From Corinectria fuckeliana (Eukaryota > Ascomycota > Sordariomycetes > Hypocreales > Nectriaceae): DNA of 64,000 bases. Below, piece after piece: positions 21,205-32,495 of the stretch (within the stretch, counting starts at the first letter, position 1; each line of letters opens with the position of its first letter). Under the pieces are notes generated by a model. The model worked only from the letters and a program-made list of their open reading frames with translations. It was not told where the DNA came from and ran no database searches. The DNA is taken from NCBI GenBank assembly GCA_019137255.1, contig WPDH01000065.1, positions 62,001-126,000 on the forward strand. The letters are read 5' to 3'. The translations under genes were made by a program, and so were the position numbers.

Positions 21205-22660
21205 AAGAAGGAAATGTATAGAATCCAGTATGAGTGGCGCCTGTCTGCTTGAAGGATCCGCGAGGGGCACAGTCGAGTAGAATAATGATCAATGCATGTA
21301 TGTACTCCGTAGGCCACCGTGTTATCGTATCTGCACTTTGAGGCCTCTAAAGTTCCTTGCACACCTAGATACAGTGCAGTGCTCTATTACACCCCATTGG
21401 GAAATTGGAATGTTCGAGATTAAACCTGCAGATCAACGAGAAGCTATTCCGTTCCAAGTGCAATGCTATACTAATCAGCCACAGGCGTCTGCACAGCCTC
21501 CATGATCCTAGATTTTCAGCACTCCCAATGCGAAATACGACAAACGTGCCATTCCCGGGGTGACAAGCCCGCACCCACCAATTCCGATCCTCCGATCCTA
21601 GCTGGCCGCTAGGGTAATCGTTTCAAGGCAGGTTATTGGACAGGAGGAGGTCGATGCTGGCGCCCCAGACAGGCAGACCCAGTGAATAAGAGTGATGACC
21701 GTAAGCGCGACAGGGGTTTCTTGAGATTGACCAGGGTGCTCGAAAACATACGAAATACGAAGTACGAAGGAAGACGAATGTCAGAGGCTAAGATGAAGCG
21801 CGGCTCTTTGTTATCGTGGATGCAGGGTAGCAATATGTAGTAGGCATTCTCGTGGTTTGATTTGTGTAACACTGAGTACCTAGACGCAACCCCAATCCTT
21901 CGCAATGTGGATATGTATTGCCCTCATCGTTCTATTACTTCTTAGCTCGCAGGGGGAAAGAAGAGTCGTCGTCGCCTCCTCCACGGCGGCGGTCTGGAAG
22001 GAAGGGCATTTTGATGGCAAGAGGATTTCACAATGGGACTGCAAGGGAAGCCAAGATACACAGCCACAGCTCTTCACCTAGTAAACCCATCCTAAGCGGC
22101 AGCAATGGTGCAAACAGCTCTCCAGCTGGGAACCGCTCTATAACAAACGGAACTCAGTAGAGGGCTAGGTAGTTAGGTACCTACCTAGGCTGCTCAGGTG
22201 GGCTGTATGCCACCCGACGGGCCGCATCCACTTCCAACGCCCGCTAACTTTAAGACACCGGCCACTAACGTCCACTGGCAAGTCCCCGCGGGAACTGAAG
22301 TAGCCTAAAGACTAATTAATATAACAACCGTCTCCACGCCAGCTAGAATCTAACGGATCTCCATCATCATCATTTGATGCGCTCTCGACCGCCTCGCCCC
22401 AGCCGTTTCAACTCTCGAAGTTCGGGGCTGCACTCAACGATTCAGCGTCTATGTCTAATTCCTGAGGCGAAATATTCTAGCTTCAACCCTCTTGCGACAA
22501 CTCTTGCGCGACAATAGCATTCCTTCTTCAACCTGAACTTCAACCTAATGCAACCGATTATTCATTCTCGTTTCAACATTGCTCGATCTTATCATCAGGA
22601 ATCAACCGCCGCTCGAATACTCGTCTCGTCTCGCTGCCTTTGGGCGCCTCTTTGCCCATA
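21205..22660. other. Intergenic region and long leader of the ABC-A gene
   Basis: No gene seen. The last 250 bp (about 22400-22660) are rich in pyrimidines and CAAC/TTCAAC stretches, like 5' untranslated leaders of filamentous fungi. RAD4 3' sequence occupies the left end. Confidence 0.5.
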
Positions 22661-25600
22661 ATGACCTTCCTCAAGCAGGTCGTGACCCTCATGGGAAAGA
22701 ACCTGCGCATCCTTCTCTTCCGCCACTTCGCCCTCTGCATCATCATGGCCTTTGTCCTCCCAATTACCCTCGCGGCTTTCTTCAGCTTCGCAAAGAATCT
22801 CTTCGTCCCGCCAGCGGTGTTCGGCATAGGCGATCCACACCCCATCAAGTCACTCGCCGAAGCCTTCAAAGAAGCCCGTGGTAGCAGCCGTGACAAGATC
22901 GTCCTAGTCAACAATGGTCACTCGGGTGGTAACATTGATAAGGTCCTCGACAAACTTGCCGATCAGGCCAAGGATGCGGCCAACTTCATGGAGATAGTCC
23001 GCGCCGATGATGAGGACCAGCTCGCCACTGAGTGTCGCAGTAGCCTTCTCGGTGTTTCGACTTGTTTCGGTGCAATCGTCATGCGCTCCTCTCCCGATGA
23101 GGGTCCCGATGGGATCTGGAACTACACGATTCGCACTGATGGCGCTCTACTTAACAGTGTCGGCAAGATCAAGGTCGACGAATCCAACAACGACCAGCAA
23201 ATCTACCTCCTGCCCGTCCAGCGTGCCGTCGACTCCATCATTGTCCGCCTCAACAACTCGCGCGACAGTTCCCTAGCCAACACTATGGAATATCCCTTCA
23301 CTACCCTGACCCAAGATGAGCGCGCAGACCGCATTCGAGTGGTCTACCAGAACGTCATAACCAGTTGGATGGGCGTAGCCTTTATTGCCACGGTCATCTG
23401 GGTCACCTACCATCTAACAGGCTTCATCGCTACCGAGCGCGAGACTGGCATGTCCCAACTGATTGATGCCATGATGCCCGTACGCAAGCCTTGGATGGCC
23501 CAGGCCGCCAGAATCATTGCTCACCACCTGTCCTTCTCTCTCATCTACGCTCCTGCGTGGGTTGTGGGCTCTCTGACGATCCGACAGGGCGTCTTTGCCA
23601 ACACGAACATCGGCATCGTACTGATCTTCCACATCATTGCTGGCCTAGCCTTTGCCTCCTTTGCTATCCTCTTTGCTTCCTTCTTCAAGAAAGCCCAACT
23701 GAGTGGTGTTACTGCCATCCTCACCTGCATGCTTCTAGGGATTTTTGCCCAATCCATCACCTCCCCTAACACAGGCACCGTGACCATACTGGCCCTCTTG
23801 TTCTCTCCGTGTGCCTACGTCTTTTTTATCACCAATATGGCTCGCTTCGAGGAGCTAGGACGACCCACCAACCTCGTTGAGAATGGCCCTGACAGTCCTT
23901 GGAAACTTCCCGGTATTGTCATCTGGATCTTCCTCATCATCCAGATCTTTGCGTATCCTCTTCTTGGTGCCGTCATCGAGAATGCACTCTACGGCAACTC
24001 GACTAAAGGACGCAAGATCGTGTTTCGCCAAGACGAGATCAACAGCATGGGTCACAGTGCTGTAAAGCTTCGACAGTTCTCAAAGATCTACACACCTGGA
24101 ATTCTGTCACGACTCTTTCACCGAGGCACCGCCAAGAAGGAGCCTGTGGCGGCTGTAAATGAGCTGAGCTTCAACGTAGGCCGTGGCCAGATTGTTGCCC
24201 TCCTAGGTGCCAACGGAAGCGGCAAGAGTACCACCCTGGATGCCATAGCCGGCATGAACAAGCTGACAAGCGGGTCCATTACCATTGACGGCTCGGGCGG
24301 CCTCGGTATTGCTCCTCAAAAGAACGTTCTCTGGGACGACTTAACCGTGGAGGAGCACATCCGCATCTTCAACCACCTCAAGGCACCCAATGCCCGATCT
24401 ACTACCGAGGGGATTCACGAACTCATCAAGGCTATTGATCTCTGGAAGAAGCGAAAAGCATTTGCAAAGACTCTTTCAGGTGGCCAAAAGCGAAAGCTCC
24501 AGCTGGGTTTGATGCTGACGGGTGGGAGTGCTGTCTGCTGCGTCGATGAAGTCAGTAGTGGCATTGACCCGCTTTCTCGACGGAAGCTCTGGGATATCCT
24601 GCTGGCTGAACGTGGTAGGAGGACTTTGATCATGACAACTCATTTCTTGGACGAGGCAGATCTCTTGGCCGACCACATTGCAATCCTCTCCAAGGGTACT
24701 CTACGTGCTGAAGGATCGTCTGTTGAACTCAAGGACAGACTCGGCGGTGGTTACAAAGTCAACGTGCCAAAAGACCAAGGATTTTTGAAGAGCCCTGAAG
24801 TTGATGGGGTGAGGAAGAAAGACGCATTCGACCTCGTTACCTACACTGCGCCATCATCTCAACTAGCAGCCTCTGTTATCAAGGACCTCGAAGCCGCCCG
24901 GATCAGCGAGTACCGCTTCTCAGGCCCAACCATCGAAGACGTTTTTCTTCAAGTTGCCGAGGAGATTAGAGATGAAGAAGCTTTCCGCGGTGATCAGGCC
25001 GTGACTGTTGCGTCCAATGACTATGAAAAATCGGAAAAGGAGGATGGTTCCAGAGGCCTCAAGCTGATGGATGGCCAGAGAGTCGGCCTTGTAAAACAGG
25101 CATCCATCTTGTTTATGAAGCGCTTGACGATTCTGAAGCGAAATCGGATCCCTTACATTGTCGCCTTTCTTCTTCCGATTATTGCTGCTGGATTGACTTC
25201 GCTTTACATTACAGGCCAAGACCCGACTGGTTGCTCACCCTCCGACCACGCCTCGAATTCGTCGACCGAGGATGCCTTCAGTCAGATTAACTCAGATGAC
25301 CGAGTCCTTCTCCTAGCCGGACCATTATCCAAATTGTCCAACTCTACCATCTCTGCCTTGCTTTCTCCTTTCTTCAACGGCATGAGTGACTCCTCCGCCG
25401 CTACGGTCGCCCTAGAGAATCTCACGCTTGTCGACAGTTTTGGTGATTTCCAAAAGTCTATCGAAGACCACCGCAAGGACATCACTATGGCCATGTGGTT
25501 AGGCGATGAGAGCCAAAAGCCTACAATTGCTTGGGTTGCCAACATGTTTCTCACAAGTCCGATGTTAGCTCAGCAGTACCTTGATACGTTCTTGACCAAC

Positions 25601-27508
25601 ACGTCCATTGCGACAACTTGGTCATCCTTTGAGATCCCATTTCGTCCCAGTACGGGCGACGGCTTGAATCTGATTGTGTACATGGGCCTCGCCTTGTCAG
25701 TGTATCCCGCCTTCTTCGCCCTCTATCCGAGCATGGAACGCCGCAGATTCGTCCGCGGTCTTGAATACTCGAACGGTGTTCGTCCATTTCCTCTGTGGGT
25801 CGCATATCTCTTGTTCGACTTCATCATCGCCCTCGTCAGTTCTGCAATCATCACGGCCGTTTGGGCAGGCATCTCGAGCATCTGGTTCCACCTGGGCTAC
25901 GTCTTCATCGTCCTCTTCTTGTATGCCATCGCTGCCACCCTGATGGCCTATGTCATTTCGCTCTTCACCAAGACTCAGCTTGGCACCTACGCCTGGGCTG
26001 CGGCTGGACAGACGTTTTTCTTGCTCATCTACCTGATTTCGTACATGTGCGTCATTACGTACTCTCCAGCCACGAAGGTCGACTCGAGCCTCCTTTATGT
26101 GCATTTCATCGTGTCGGCTTTGGCACCGATAGGATCGGTTTTGAGAGCGTTGTTCGTCTCGCTAAACTTGTTTTCCACTGCCTGCGATGGCGATGAGCTC
26201 TCTTCCAACCCCGGAGGGATCTTGTTTTACGGTGGTCCAATTTTGTATCTCATTATCCAGTCCGTTGTCTTATTTGGACTGCTCATCTGGCTCGACCAAG
26301 GTTCTGCGGGCTCGTCCCTTATTGGAGTTTTCGACAAGCGAAAGCCAGAGTCCAACACGGAACACTCTGGCGAGGAGATTGTCAACGAACTCAATCGCGT
26401 CACTGGTGATGCCTCAAATGAGAATGGATTACGCGTGATGAACGTTACGAAGACGTTTGGAAAGAACACGGCCGTCGAAAACGTCACTTTTGGTATCAAG
26501 CGTGGTGAAGTGTTTGCTCTCCTGGGGCCCAATGGTGCCGGCAAGTCAACTACCATCTCCATTATCCGCGGTGATATAAAGCCCAGTCGCAATGGTGGCG
26601 ATGTCCTTGTCGAAGATGTCTCTGTCACCAAGAATCTCGCTGCGGCGCGAGCCAACCTCGGTGTCTGCCCTCAATTTGATGCCATGGATCCGATGACGGT
26701 CAGGGAGCACCTCGAGTTCTACGCCAAGGTTCGAGGTATCCCCGATGTGGAACACAACGTAAGCGCCGTGATGCAGGCTGTCGGCCTGAGCTCGTTCTCG
26801 ACTCGCATGGCGCACGCGCTATCTGGAGGCAACAAGCGTAAGCTGAGTCTGGGAATTGCACTCATGGGAAATCCTACCGTCGTGCTCCTCGATGAGCCCT
26901 CATCAGGACTCGACGCTGCGTCGAAACGTATCATGTGGAAGACTCTTGCCGCCACAGTCCCTGGTCGGTCTATTCTCCTCACTACCCACAGCATGGAGGA
27001 GGCCGACGCCTTGGCCGGCCGCGCCGGCATCCTCGCTCGACGCATGCTTGCCCTAGGAACGCCGGATGACCTCCGTCACCGCTTTGGCGATGCCCTCCAT
27101 ATCCACCTCGTTTCCAACACGGCCCCGCGAACCACTCCAGAAGACATGGACCTCATTATCCAGTGGATCCGCCAGACTCTGCCCTCGGCCGAAATCGACG
27201 AGAAGACATATCACGGCCAGATCCGCTTCTCGGTACGCGCGAGCCAGGTCCTCGCCGCGACACAAAACCGCAAAGAGAGCGATATCATCAAAGAGGGGCA
27301 GGACATTACTCAGAGCTCCATTGGCCATTTGGTAGTGCTTTTAGAAGAGCACAAGGAGTATCTAGGTGTCGGTCACTACAGCGTCAGCCCGACTACGCTC
27401 GATCAGGTGTTTCTTACGATTGTCGGGCAACATAATGTGAAGGAGGAAAACTCGGAGGAAAAGAAGGAAAGCACGTGGAAGAAAGTACTAAGGTTCGGGT
27501 CTTCTTAG
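22661..27508 (+). CDS. ABC-A subfamily full-size ABC transporter
   Basis: A single exon of 1615 aa from the ATG at 22661; the frame runs 21 nt further upstream only through a TTG. The order is TMD1-NBD1-TMD2-NBD2. Each TMD has one N-terminal helix (FRHFALCIIMAFVLPITLAA; IPYIVAFLLPIIAAGLTSLY), a luminal domain of about 200 residues, then five or six helices. NBD1 has Walker A GANGSGKST (from residue 516), signature LSGGQ (605) and Walker B with Asp629-Glu630. NBD2 has GPNGAGKST (1289), LSGGN (1387) and Asp1411-Glu1412. Both sites look catalytically intact. This architecture is that of ABCA lipid transporters; fungal members are few and poorly characterised, probably moving lipids across plasma or vacuolar membranes. 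The complete lack of introns over 4.8 kb is unusual beside its neighbours. Confidence 0.95.
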   Translation: MTFLKQVVTLMGKNLRILLFRHFALCIIMAFVLPITLAAFFSFAKNLFVPPAVFGIGDPHPIKSLAEAFKEARGSSRDKIVLVNNGHSGGNIDKVLDKLADQAKDAANFMEIVRADDEDQLATECRSSLLGVSTCFGAIVMRSSPDEGPDGIWNYTIRTDGALLNSVGKIKVDESNNDQQIYLLPVQRAVDSIIVRLNNSRDSSLANTMEYPFTTLTQDERADRIRVVYQNVITSWMGVAFIATVIWVTYHLTGFIATERETGMSQLIDAMMPVRKPWMAQAARIIAHHLSFSLIYAPAWVVGSLTIRQGVFANTNIGIVLIFHIIAGLAFASFAILFASFFKKAQLSGVTAILTCMLLGIFAQSITSPNTGTVTILALLFSPCAYVFFITNMARFEELGRPTNLVENGPDSPWKLPGIVIWIFLIIQIFAYPLLGAVIENALYGNSTKGRKIVFRQDEINSMGHSAVKLRQFSKIYTPGILSRLFHRGTAKKEPVAAVNELSFNVGRGQIVALLGANGSGKSTTLDAIAGMNKLTSGSITIDGSGGLGIAPQKNVLWDDLTVEEHIRIFNHLKAPNARSTTEGIHELIKAIDLWKKRKAFAKTLSGGQKRKLQLGLMLTGGSAVCCVDEVSSGIDPLSRRKLWDILLAERGRRTLIMTTHFLDEADLLADHIAILSKGTLRAEGSSVELKDRLGGGYKVNVPKDQGFLKSPEVDGVRKKDAFDLVTYTAPSSQLAASVIKDLEAARISEYRFSGPTIEDVFLQVAEEIRDEEAFRGDQAVTVASNDYEKSEKEDGSRGLKLMDGQRVGLVKQASILFMKRLTILKRNRIPYIVAFLLPIIAAGLTSLYITGQDPTGCSPSDHASNSSTEDAFSQINSDDRVLLLAGPLSKLSNSTISALLSPFFNGMSDSSAATVALENLTLVDSFGDFQKSIEDHRKDITMAMWLGDESQKPTIAWVANMFLTSPMLAQQYLDTFLTNTSIATTWSSFEIPFRPSTGDGLNLIVYMGLALSVYPAFFALYPSMERRRFVRGLEYSNGVRPFPLWVAYLLFDFIIALVSSAIITAVWAGISSIWFHLGYVFIVLFLYAIAATLMAYVISLFTKTQLGTYAWAAAGQTFFLLIYLISYMCVITYSPATKVDSSLLYVHFIVSALAPIGSVLRALFVSLNLFSTACDGDELSSNPGGILFYGGPILYLIIQSVVLFGLLIWLDQGSAGSSLIGVFDKRKPESNTEHSGEEIVNELNRVTGDASNENGLRVMNVTKTFGKNTAVENVTFGIKRGEVFALLGPNGAGKSTTISIIRGDIKPSRNGGDVLVEDVSVTKNLAAARANLGVCPQFDAMDPMTVREHLEFYAKVRGIPDVEHNVSAVMQAVGLSSFSTRMAHALSGGNKRKLSLGIALMGNPTVVLLDEPSSGLDAASKRIMWKTLAATVPGRSILLTTHSMEEADALAGRAGILARRMLALGTPDDLRHRFGDALHIHLVSNTAPRTTPEDMDLIIQWIRQTLPSAEIDEKTYHGQIRFSVRASQVLAATQNRKESDIIKEGQDITQSSIGHLVVLLEEHKEYLGVGHYSVSPTTLDQVFLTIVGQHNVKEENSEEKKESTWKKVLRFGSS

Positions 27509-28648
27509 AGTTGTTTGCTAGCCTTCAATTGCGGTCAGTCTTAAAATTATGCTTGTTCAGACATGTTTAGCAATCAAGTTCCTTGAAGTCCTTTTTCCTG
27601 AACTTGATTATATGTCCGTATACCTCTGAGCCGAACGTTCTTTGGATAACTACTGGTATAATAACAGTAGGGTCAGCAGTCAACTAGGCTACCTAATTCA
27701 GCCGCCCGGCCAGTTTGTCCCCGACCTTAGTTATCCGGGGCCGCCTTGCGCGCCTCGTTCTTATGAAGCCCGGCCCATTCGATCTGGTCGAGCTTGCTTT
27801 CGTCGAGAATTACGGGAGCTTGCGCGCCCTCCACCGTGTCGTAAGTGAACAGGGGCTTCCCTCTGCCTGTTGCCAAGGCTGGCACAGCTCTTCCGATACA
27901 GCACCGACGGCCACCGCTGATTGCGGCGATGACTTGGACTTCTGTTCTTGTGGACCACCTGTTGTGTTTGAGGAAGTCATGCGCCTTGTCGAGGGCTTCC
28001 TGCAGTGGGTGTAGCTAGAGGGACATCCTTTTTTTCCTTCTCTTTTTTGCCTCCTGAATTGACTGATCAAAGCGTCGCAACAGCTTGTTTCTTTGAGATA
28101 TCTTTCTCACGCCTTGGAAGCGCAAGCTTTTGACACGTTTGCTGATATTAACTTTCTTCTGATTTTCCCTCGAGTAATGACTATTTCTGATCCCTCTTTT
28201 AGCCTCCTGGATAACTGTTGCTGTCTGAAACTACTACATAGGTTTCTGATGATTGGGTTTTTTTCGAGACGTTCATGGTATTCGCACGCATGTTCCTTCC
28301 AGCGTTCTTTGTTTGCGTAATGTACAATGTCGTTGTTCACACAGTCATTGTCAGATGCGCATTTCGGGGAGCGTGTTTGCACAATTCTCTTTGTAGTTAA
28401 TTGAACAGTCAGTGACCTGAAGCATCTAAGCACCATTTTTCTCCGACTCCAGGCTATAAGACTCTGTCGACGACCCTCAGAAACAAATCCAAGACGTAAC
28501 TCCAGTAATTTACCATATTGGACGTTACAGCTACACGCGTCAGACATCGTTACAACTTTACTTCAGACATCATTGTATCTTCATTGACCATTACAATCCT
28601 TTCGAAACACCAAGTCTATTTATCAACAACCCCAACAACACATTCATA
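27509..28648. other. Intergenic region
   Basis: Reading frames here are short and lack recognisable features. A C+T-rich tract (near 28029-28060) and a stretch of short T runs precede the next gene. No gene supported. Confidence 0.45.
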
Positions 28649-29407
28649 ATGTGTTACAAAGTGGTGACACACACCCTTGTCTGCGATGTGCGCCCAATGG
28701 TCTCCGATGGACATGACAACTTCGTGAACCCCTTCCACAACCCCGTCAAGTGCAACTGTGGGAGCAAGCGTAAGATAAAGAGCTTCTTCCGCTGCGACGA
28801 GCACGATTGCTGCATGGTCACGGGCAGGATGGTCTGGTGCCCAGTGGTCGATAGGTGCCCCAATATCGTCAAGCTGCACCGCTACAACCAGGCCAGGTTC
28901 CAGCGGGAAAAGGCGTGGAAGAAGCCCGAGTACTTCGACGACCACGTCTTCCCCCACGCGAGCCTGCCAAGAGTCTGCGACATGACCGAGGGATTCCAGC
29001 AGGCGCTGGTCGACCTGCTCATCACTACACAAGAAATCTACGACGCCAACGTCCGGTTCGCCAAGATGGAAGATGGCTTGAAAGACGTACGCGGCCGGCA
29101 CAATCTCAAGCACCCTTGGTGCGGGAAGTTGGTAAACGAGTGGGCGTGCGGCGACATGCGGCCACTGGCAAAGGCCAAGGTCATGGGGAAAACCCACGAG
29201 AGGGTCCTCGCCAAGCACATGGCGGTGGTCCGTTCCATCCGGGACCGACTGCAAAACTACTTGATCAAGGGCAAGATTGAGTATCTGGGCTCTGAAATCG
29301 AGGGCCAGAGGAAGGCGCTGGCTGAGCTGCCCGACATGGTTGACATCGAAAAGAGCCTCGGCAAGATCATGTACAAGTACCACCTCGACGACATCGAGAC
29401 GGACTAA
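28649..29407 (+). CDS. Cysteine-rich protein of unknown function, 252 aa
   Basis: A single exon from an ATG preceded by an A/C-rich leader. The first 75 residues hold eight cysteines and three histidines: a Cys at position 2 and at 12, CNCG near 40, then CDEHDCC and WCPVVDRC. This looks like a metal-binding or disulfide-rich head, but there is no signal peptide. The remaining part is basic and helical (QNYLIKGKIEYLGSEIEGQR). Codon use is strongly G/C-ending, unlike the degenerate zone to its right, so it is a genuine gene. I do not recognise the family. Confidence 0.75.
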   Translation: MCYKVVTHTLVCDVRPMVSDGHDNFVNPFHNPVKCNCGSKRKIKSFFRCDEHDCCMVTGRMVWCPVVDRCPNIVKLHRYNQARFQREKAWKKPEYFDDHVFPHASLPRVCDMTEGFQQALVDLLITTQEIYDANVRFAKMEDGLKDVRGRHNLKHPWCGKLVNEWACGDMRPLAKAKVMGKTHERVLAKHMAVVRSIRDRLQNYLIKGKIEYLGSEIEGQRKALAELPDMVDIEKSLGKIMYKYHLDDIETD

Positions 29408-29862
29408 GGGTTCTGTTTAACGTGCTGAAAGCCAGCACTAGAGCTGACATTTGGGTACAAGTGGCGTAGGGACGATAGATTGACATAGCTGGTTTATTTC
29501 AACATTGGAGCATCGTAATTGACTCAGTAACTTGTGTTTGCGTGAATGAAGCTGCCAGGGAGAATTACAACCGGAGAGTGATGCCATGATAGCACCGCCG
29601 TTGAACTCGATACGGTAACGCTTCAAGTTCGTACTCCGTGATATTGCATGAGTCGGTGGGCTTGGATATAGTGCTCAAGGCGCCATAGCGTCTGATATCG
29701 CCGCCTTCTGTAAAGTCTGGGAGTCGTCTTTGATCAAGAGTCGGATGTTTGTTCCAAGCGCGGACCTCTTGCGGGCGGGCTTCGGTTAAACAGCCAGCTT
29801 TATGCGGGTCTAGCGTTGTGGGATAGATATACCTAAATAACACCCCTGCTGAACATCAAAAA
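29408..29862. other. Intergenic region
   Basis: Contains the 3' end of the cysteine-rich gene and the upstream region of the tRNA-like gene. No open frame of note. Confidence 0.45.
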
Positions 29863-29952
29863 GCCCTCATCATCTAGTGGTTAGGATATCAGCTTGTGGG
29901 CTTTCAGTAACTCAAGACGCTGAAAACGGGCGTTCGACTCTCCCTGGAGGCA
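29863..29952 (+). tRNA. Intron-containing tRNA-like gene, anticodon GTG, partly decayed
   Basis: This is a paralog of the gene at 4205-4295, on the other strand. The 90-nt sequence has D-arm ATCTAGTGGTTAGGAT, anticodon stem TCAGC/GCTGA and loop TTGTGG + 18-nt intron + C. Two pairs fail: C-A in the acceptor stem (GCCCTCA/TGGAGGC) and C-T in the T-stem (GGGCG/CTCCC). TTTTT follows at 29962. The intron differs in sequence and length from the other copy. It is either a pseudogene or a poorly folding active copy. Confidence 0.6.
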
Positions 29953-30855
29953 AGCAATTGAATTTTTGCAGTTTACTGGTATTTATTCAAGACTGCTACT
30001 GCATTTTTGCTGTCCCTGATGCCACTTTTCTTGGTAGTGAGGACATCGCGAAGTGTGCGCGAAACGGCCACCAAATCTCTCAATGTACTTTGAAGTTGGA
30101 TATCAGTACCTCCACACGGCCTGGTGCGAAAACAGAACAAATGAAACGGAGTTCCTTCGTCCAGATAACGGATGCACCCAGAGAAAGTCTCGTTCTGGAA
30201 TTTCTTTGAGTATGTAGCGGAAATGTCGTGGTTGTAATCACAGTACGCAAATATAAGGCTTCTTAATTATCATCATTTAGAGTCTACAAATAAGGGAATA
30301 GAGAGGCAGCGGCTGCAGAAATAGTTGCAGTTCAAAAACTACAAGTATCTAGTCTATTCCATGACTAGAGAACTCCGTCTCTAAACTAGCCCCCATTGCT
30401 AGTTTGTTGGTGGTTGGCTCACTTCAGTGTGAACACACCAGCCCAGACACCAATACTTATCCGGGAGGCTAGAAAAATGGGTTCGAAATATAGACTGCTG
30501 TCTTCCAGGGAGGGATATCGCAAGAAGGAAAAGATCAGTAAAAGATCAAAAGATCGCGCTTCAAATGGTAAGGGAAGCAAGATATGAAAGAAAGCTGATG
30601 CTGCGGCAGCTTGGTCAGTCAAGTCAAAGGGCAAAATGAGTGTGGGCAAAAACAAGCACATCAATTCAATAGAAAGGAAAACGCATGGAGCTTGCGTAGT
30701 AACACAAACCGGCGCGCGTGTGTCGTTCAAGCAAGCTGGCCGAGGTCTCCGATCCCGCGCGAAAAGAAAACCGTTGATCGTCGTATATCTAGCATCGAGG
30801 CAAATCCTACTATTAGCTTCAGTCTGGTTGAAACCAGCTCACTCGCCCCATCCTA
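29953..30855. other. Gene-free stretch
   Basis: No supported gene on either strand. Purine-rich short repeats (AAAGATCA-like) lie near 30530-30560. Confidence 0.4.
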
Positions 30856-32110
30856 GGCGACAGATATATAGCCGTTATCGTCGTTGTCGTCGTCGTTGCC
30901 ATTCGTGTCTGGGTAAGGAGCATCATCAGACGAGAGGCGACTTGAAATCTCCTGAAGCTGCCCTGCCTCGGCCTTCATCAACTCCAAACCCCTCTCTGGA
31001 AAATCCTAATGTCGTAGATGGCTGAACTGGCTGGAATGCTCCATTCCATTGCGCGTAGAGGTCCAATCCGTCCGCCTCCAACATCTTCTCGTTTAGCGTT
31101 AAGCCATTCCTCAGCGGCTCGCATGAAAAATTGCTTGTCCTTCAGTAAAACTTTTGTCAAGGTTAGAAGTGCTCCTCTAGGATCGCCAACGTCGATCGCG
31201 ATCGATGGTCTCAGTGGGATAGTGTGTCCAACTCCAAGTACGGCGAGGCGATACGCGGTCTTGATGCTATCGTTCTGGCCCGTAACGCAAGGATTCGATG
31301 GCCATATTAGCAAAGAATCCTCGTTCTTAGTATCATGCGACTCGTCAGCGACTCGTACTGTCAACGTGCTTTTGCAAAATATCGTATAGTGATGAGTGCA
31401 AGGGTACGTAAATCCGCTTCGGTGCTGACTTAAAGGGTCGGTCTATGAAGGGCGTTTGTCCTGCATTCCCCAATTGGCTAGGAACCGTCAAGACAGCAAG
31501 ACACGACGAACCTTTTCGTCACGCTTTTTGATCTTATCGTACCACTGCACTGTACAACTTGAACGACGGATGACGAGGCTGAAGCCACACCTTGGAAGCA
31601 TTTCTTTTCGGAGTTCCGTGGCAGCAATCAGCGCAGTCAACGATTTTTCTAGGCCGACGGTATCGCATAAGAGCCCTCCTCCAGAACCCGATCGAGCCCG
31701 GACTTTCAGTTCGTTCTTCCCAACTTGCCGCCATGGCTTTAGTACGGTTCGAAGGCCTGGTACTGGCGTCGCGGGGAACTCTGTCGATGTCAAAGAGGCC
31801 TAGGCTAGTGAACTGAGCGGCTGATCTCGTGTATTGTGTCTTTTAACTCATTTTCCGAGTCCCCCTTAGTGTCGAATACTATATAGGAGAAGACGACTTG
31901 GCAGCCTGGCTGAAGGAGATTCGGGTAATCATTGAAGAAATTTAAACGATAAACAGTACACAAAGTATGAAGAAGGTGTTGAACGACAGCAGCAGCGAGC
32001 TGTGTGCGACTGAAAGTAATATTCAGGGGTTTGTTATGGGGGTTTGTGTCTGTGTTGAAGAAGGGTTGAAGCAGGTCCAAGTGTTGAAGAAGCGTCGAAG
32101 AGGCGGATTG
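30856..32110 (-). pseudogene. Broken gene of unknown family
   Basis: Minus-strand coding-like blocks lie in order: 32080-31805 (LAAAVVQHLLHTLCTVYRL), 31793-31488 (GLEKSLTALIAATELRKEM, then WYDKIKKRDEKVRRVLL), 31364-30978 (RLAVLGVGHTIPLRP, then GDPRGALLTLTKVLL) and a C-terminal piece with LELMKAEAGQLQEISSRLSS. No pair of GT/AG sites that I tried joins them into one clean frame. The C-terminal piece aligns with minus-strand sequence at 46860-47040. The family is unknown to me; the helical, leucine-rich first block recalls fungal kinase-like/STAND-associated proteins, but that is only an impression. Confidence 0.4.
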
Positions 32111-32495
32111 TCTGTGTTGGACCAGTTTTGATGACGCAAATGTGGTGTTTGGTTTACCGACAGGTTTCTCTATGTTGAATCACAGTCTAAGCTGGCAACA
32201 CGGGAAAGAAGAGGAACTTCGCCTGGTCGACCACACAATTCCAGCGGTATAAAGAGCGGTGTTGGACTTCTTCTTAGTGCTGCCTTACCTTCATCCCTGT
32301 CAAACACTGATGGCCGCACACTGCTCGTATCTGCTAGCGTTCAACCCTTTCATTCTCCGCACTCCATCTGCTGTTTCCTTGCCTTCACTTCTCCTTTTCA
32401 ACGTTTCTTCGACGCATAAACACACACCCGCATCACCAACTTCGCTTCTTCCACACAACACCGAGATCCTCAGCAACGGCAACGGGAAGTGAGGC

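Noticed and set aside
28616..29383. 255-aa minus-strand frame opposite the cysteine-rich gene
   Set aside because: The plus strand has the better start context and cysteine pattern; the minus frame is a mirror of G/C-ending codons.
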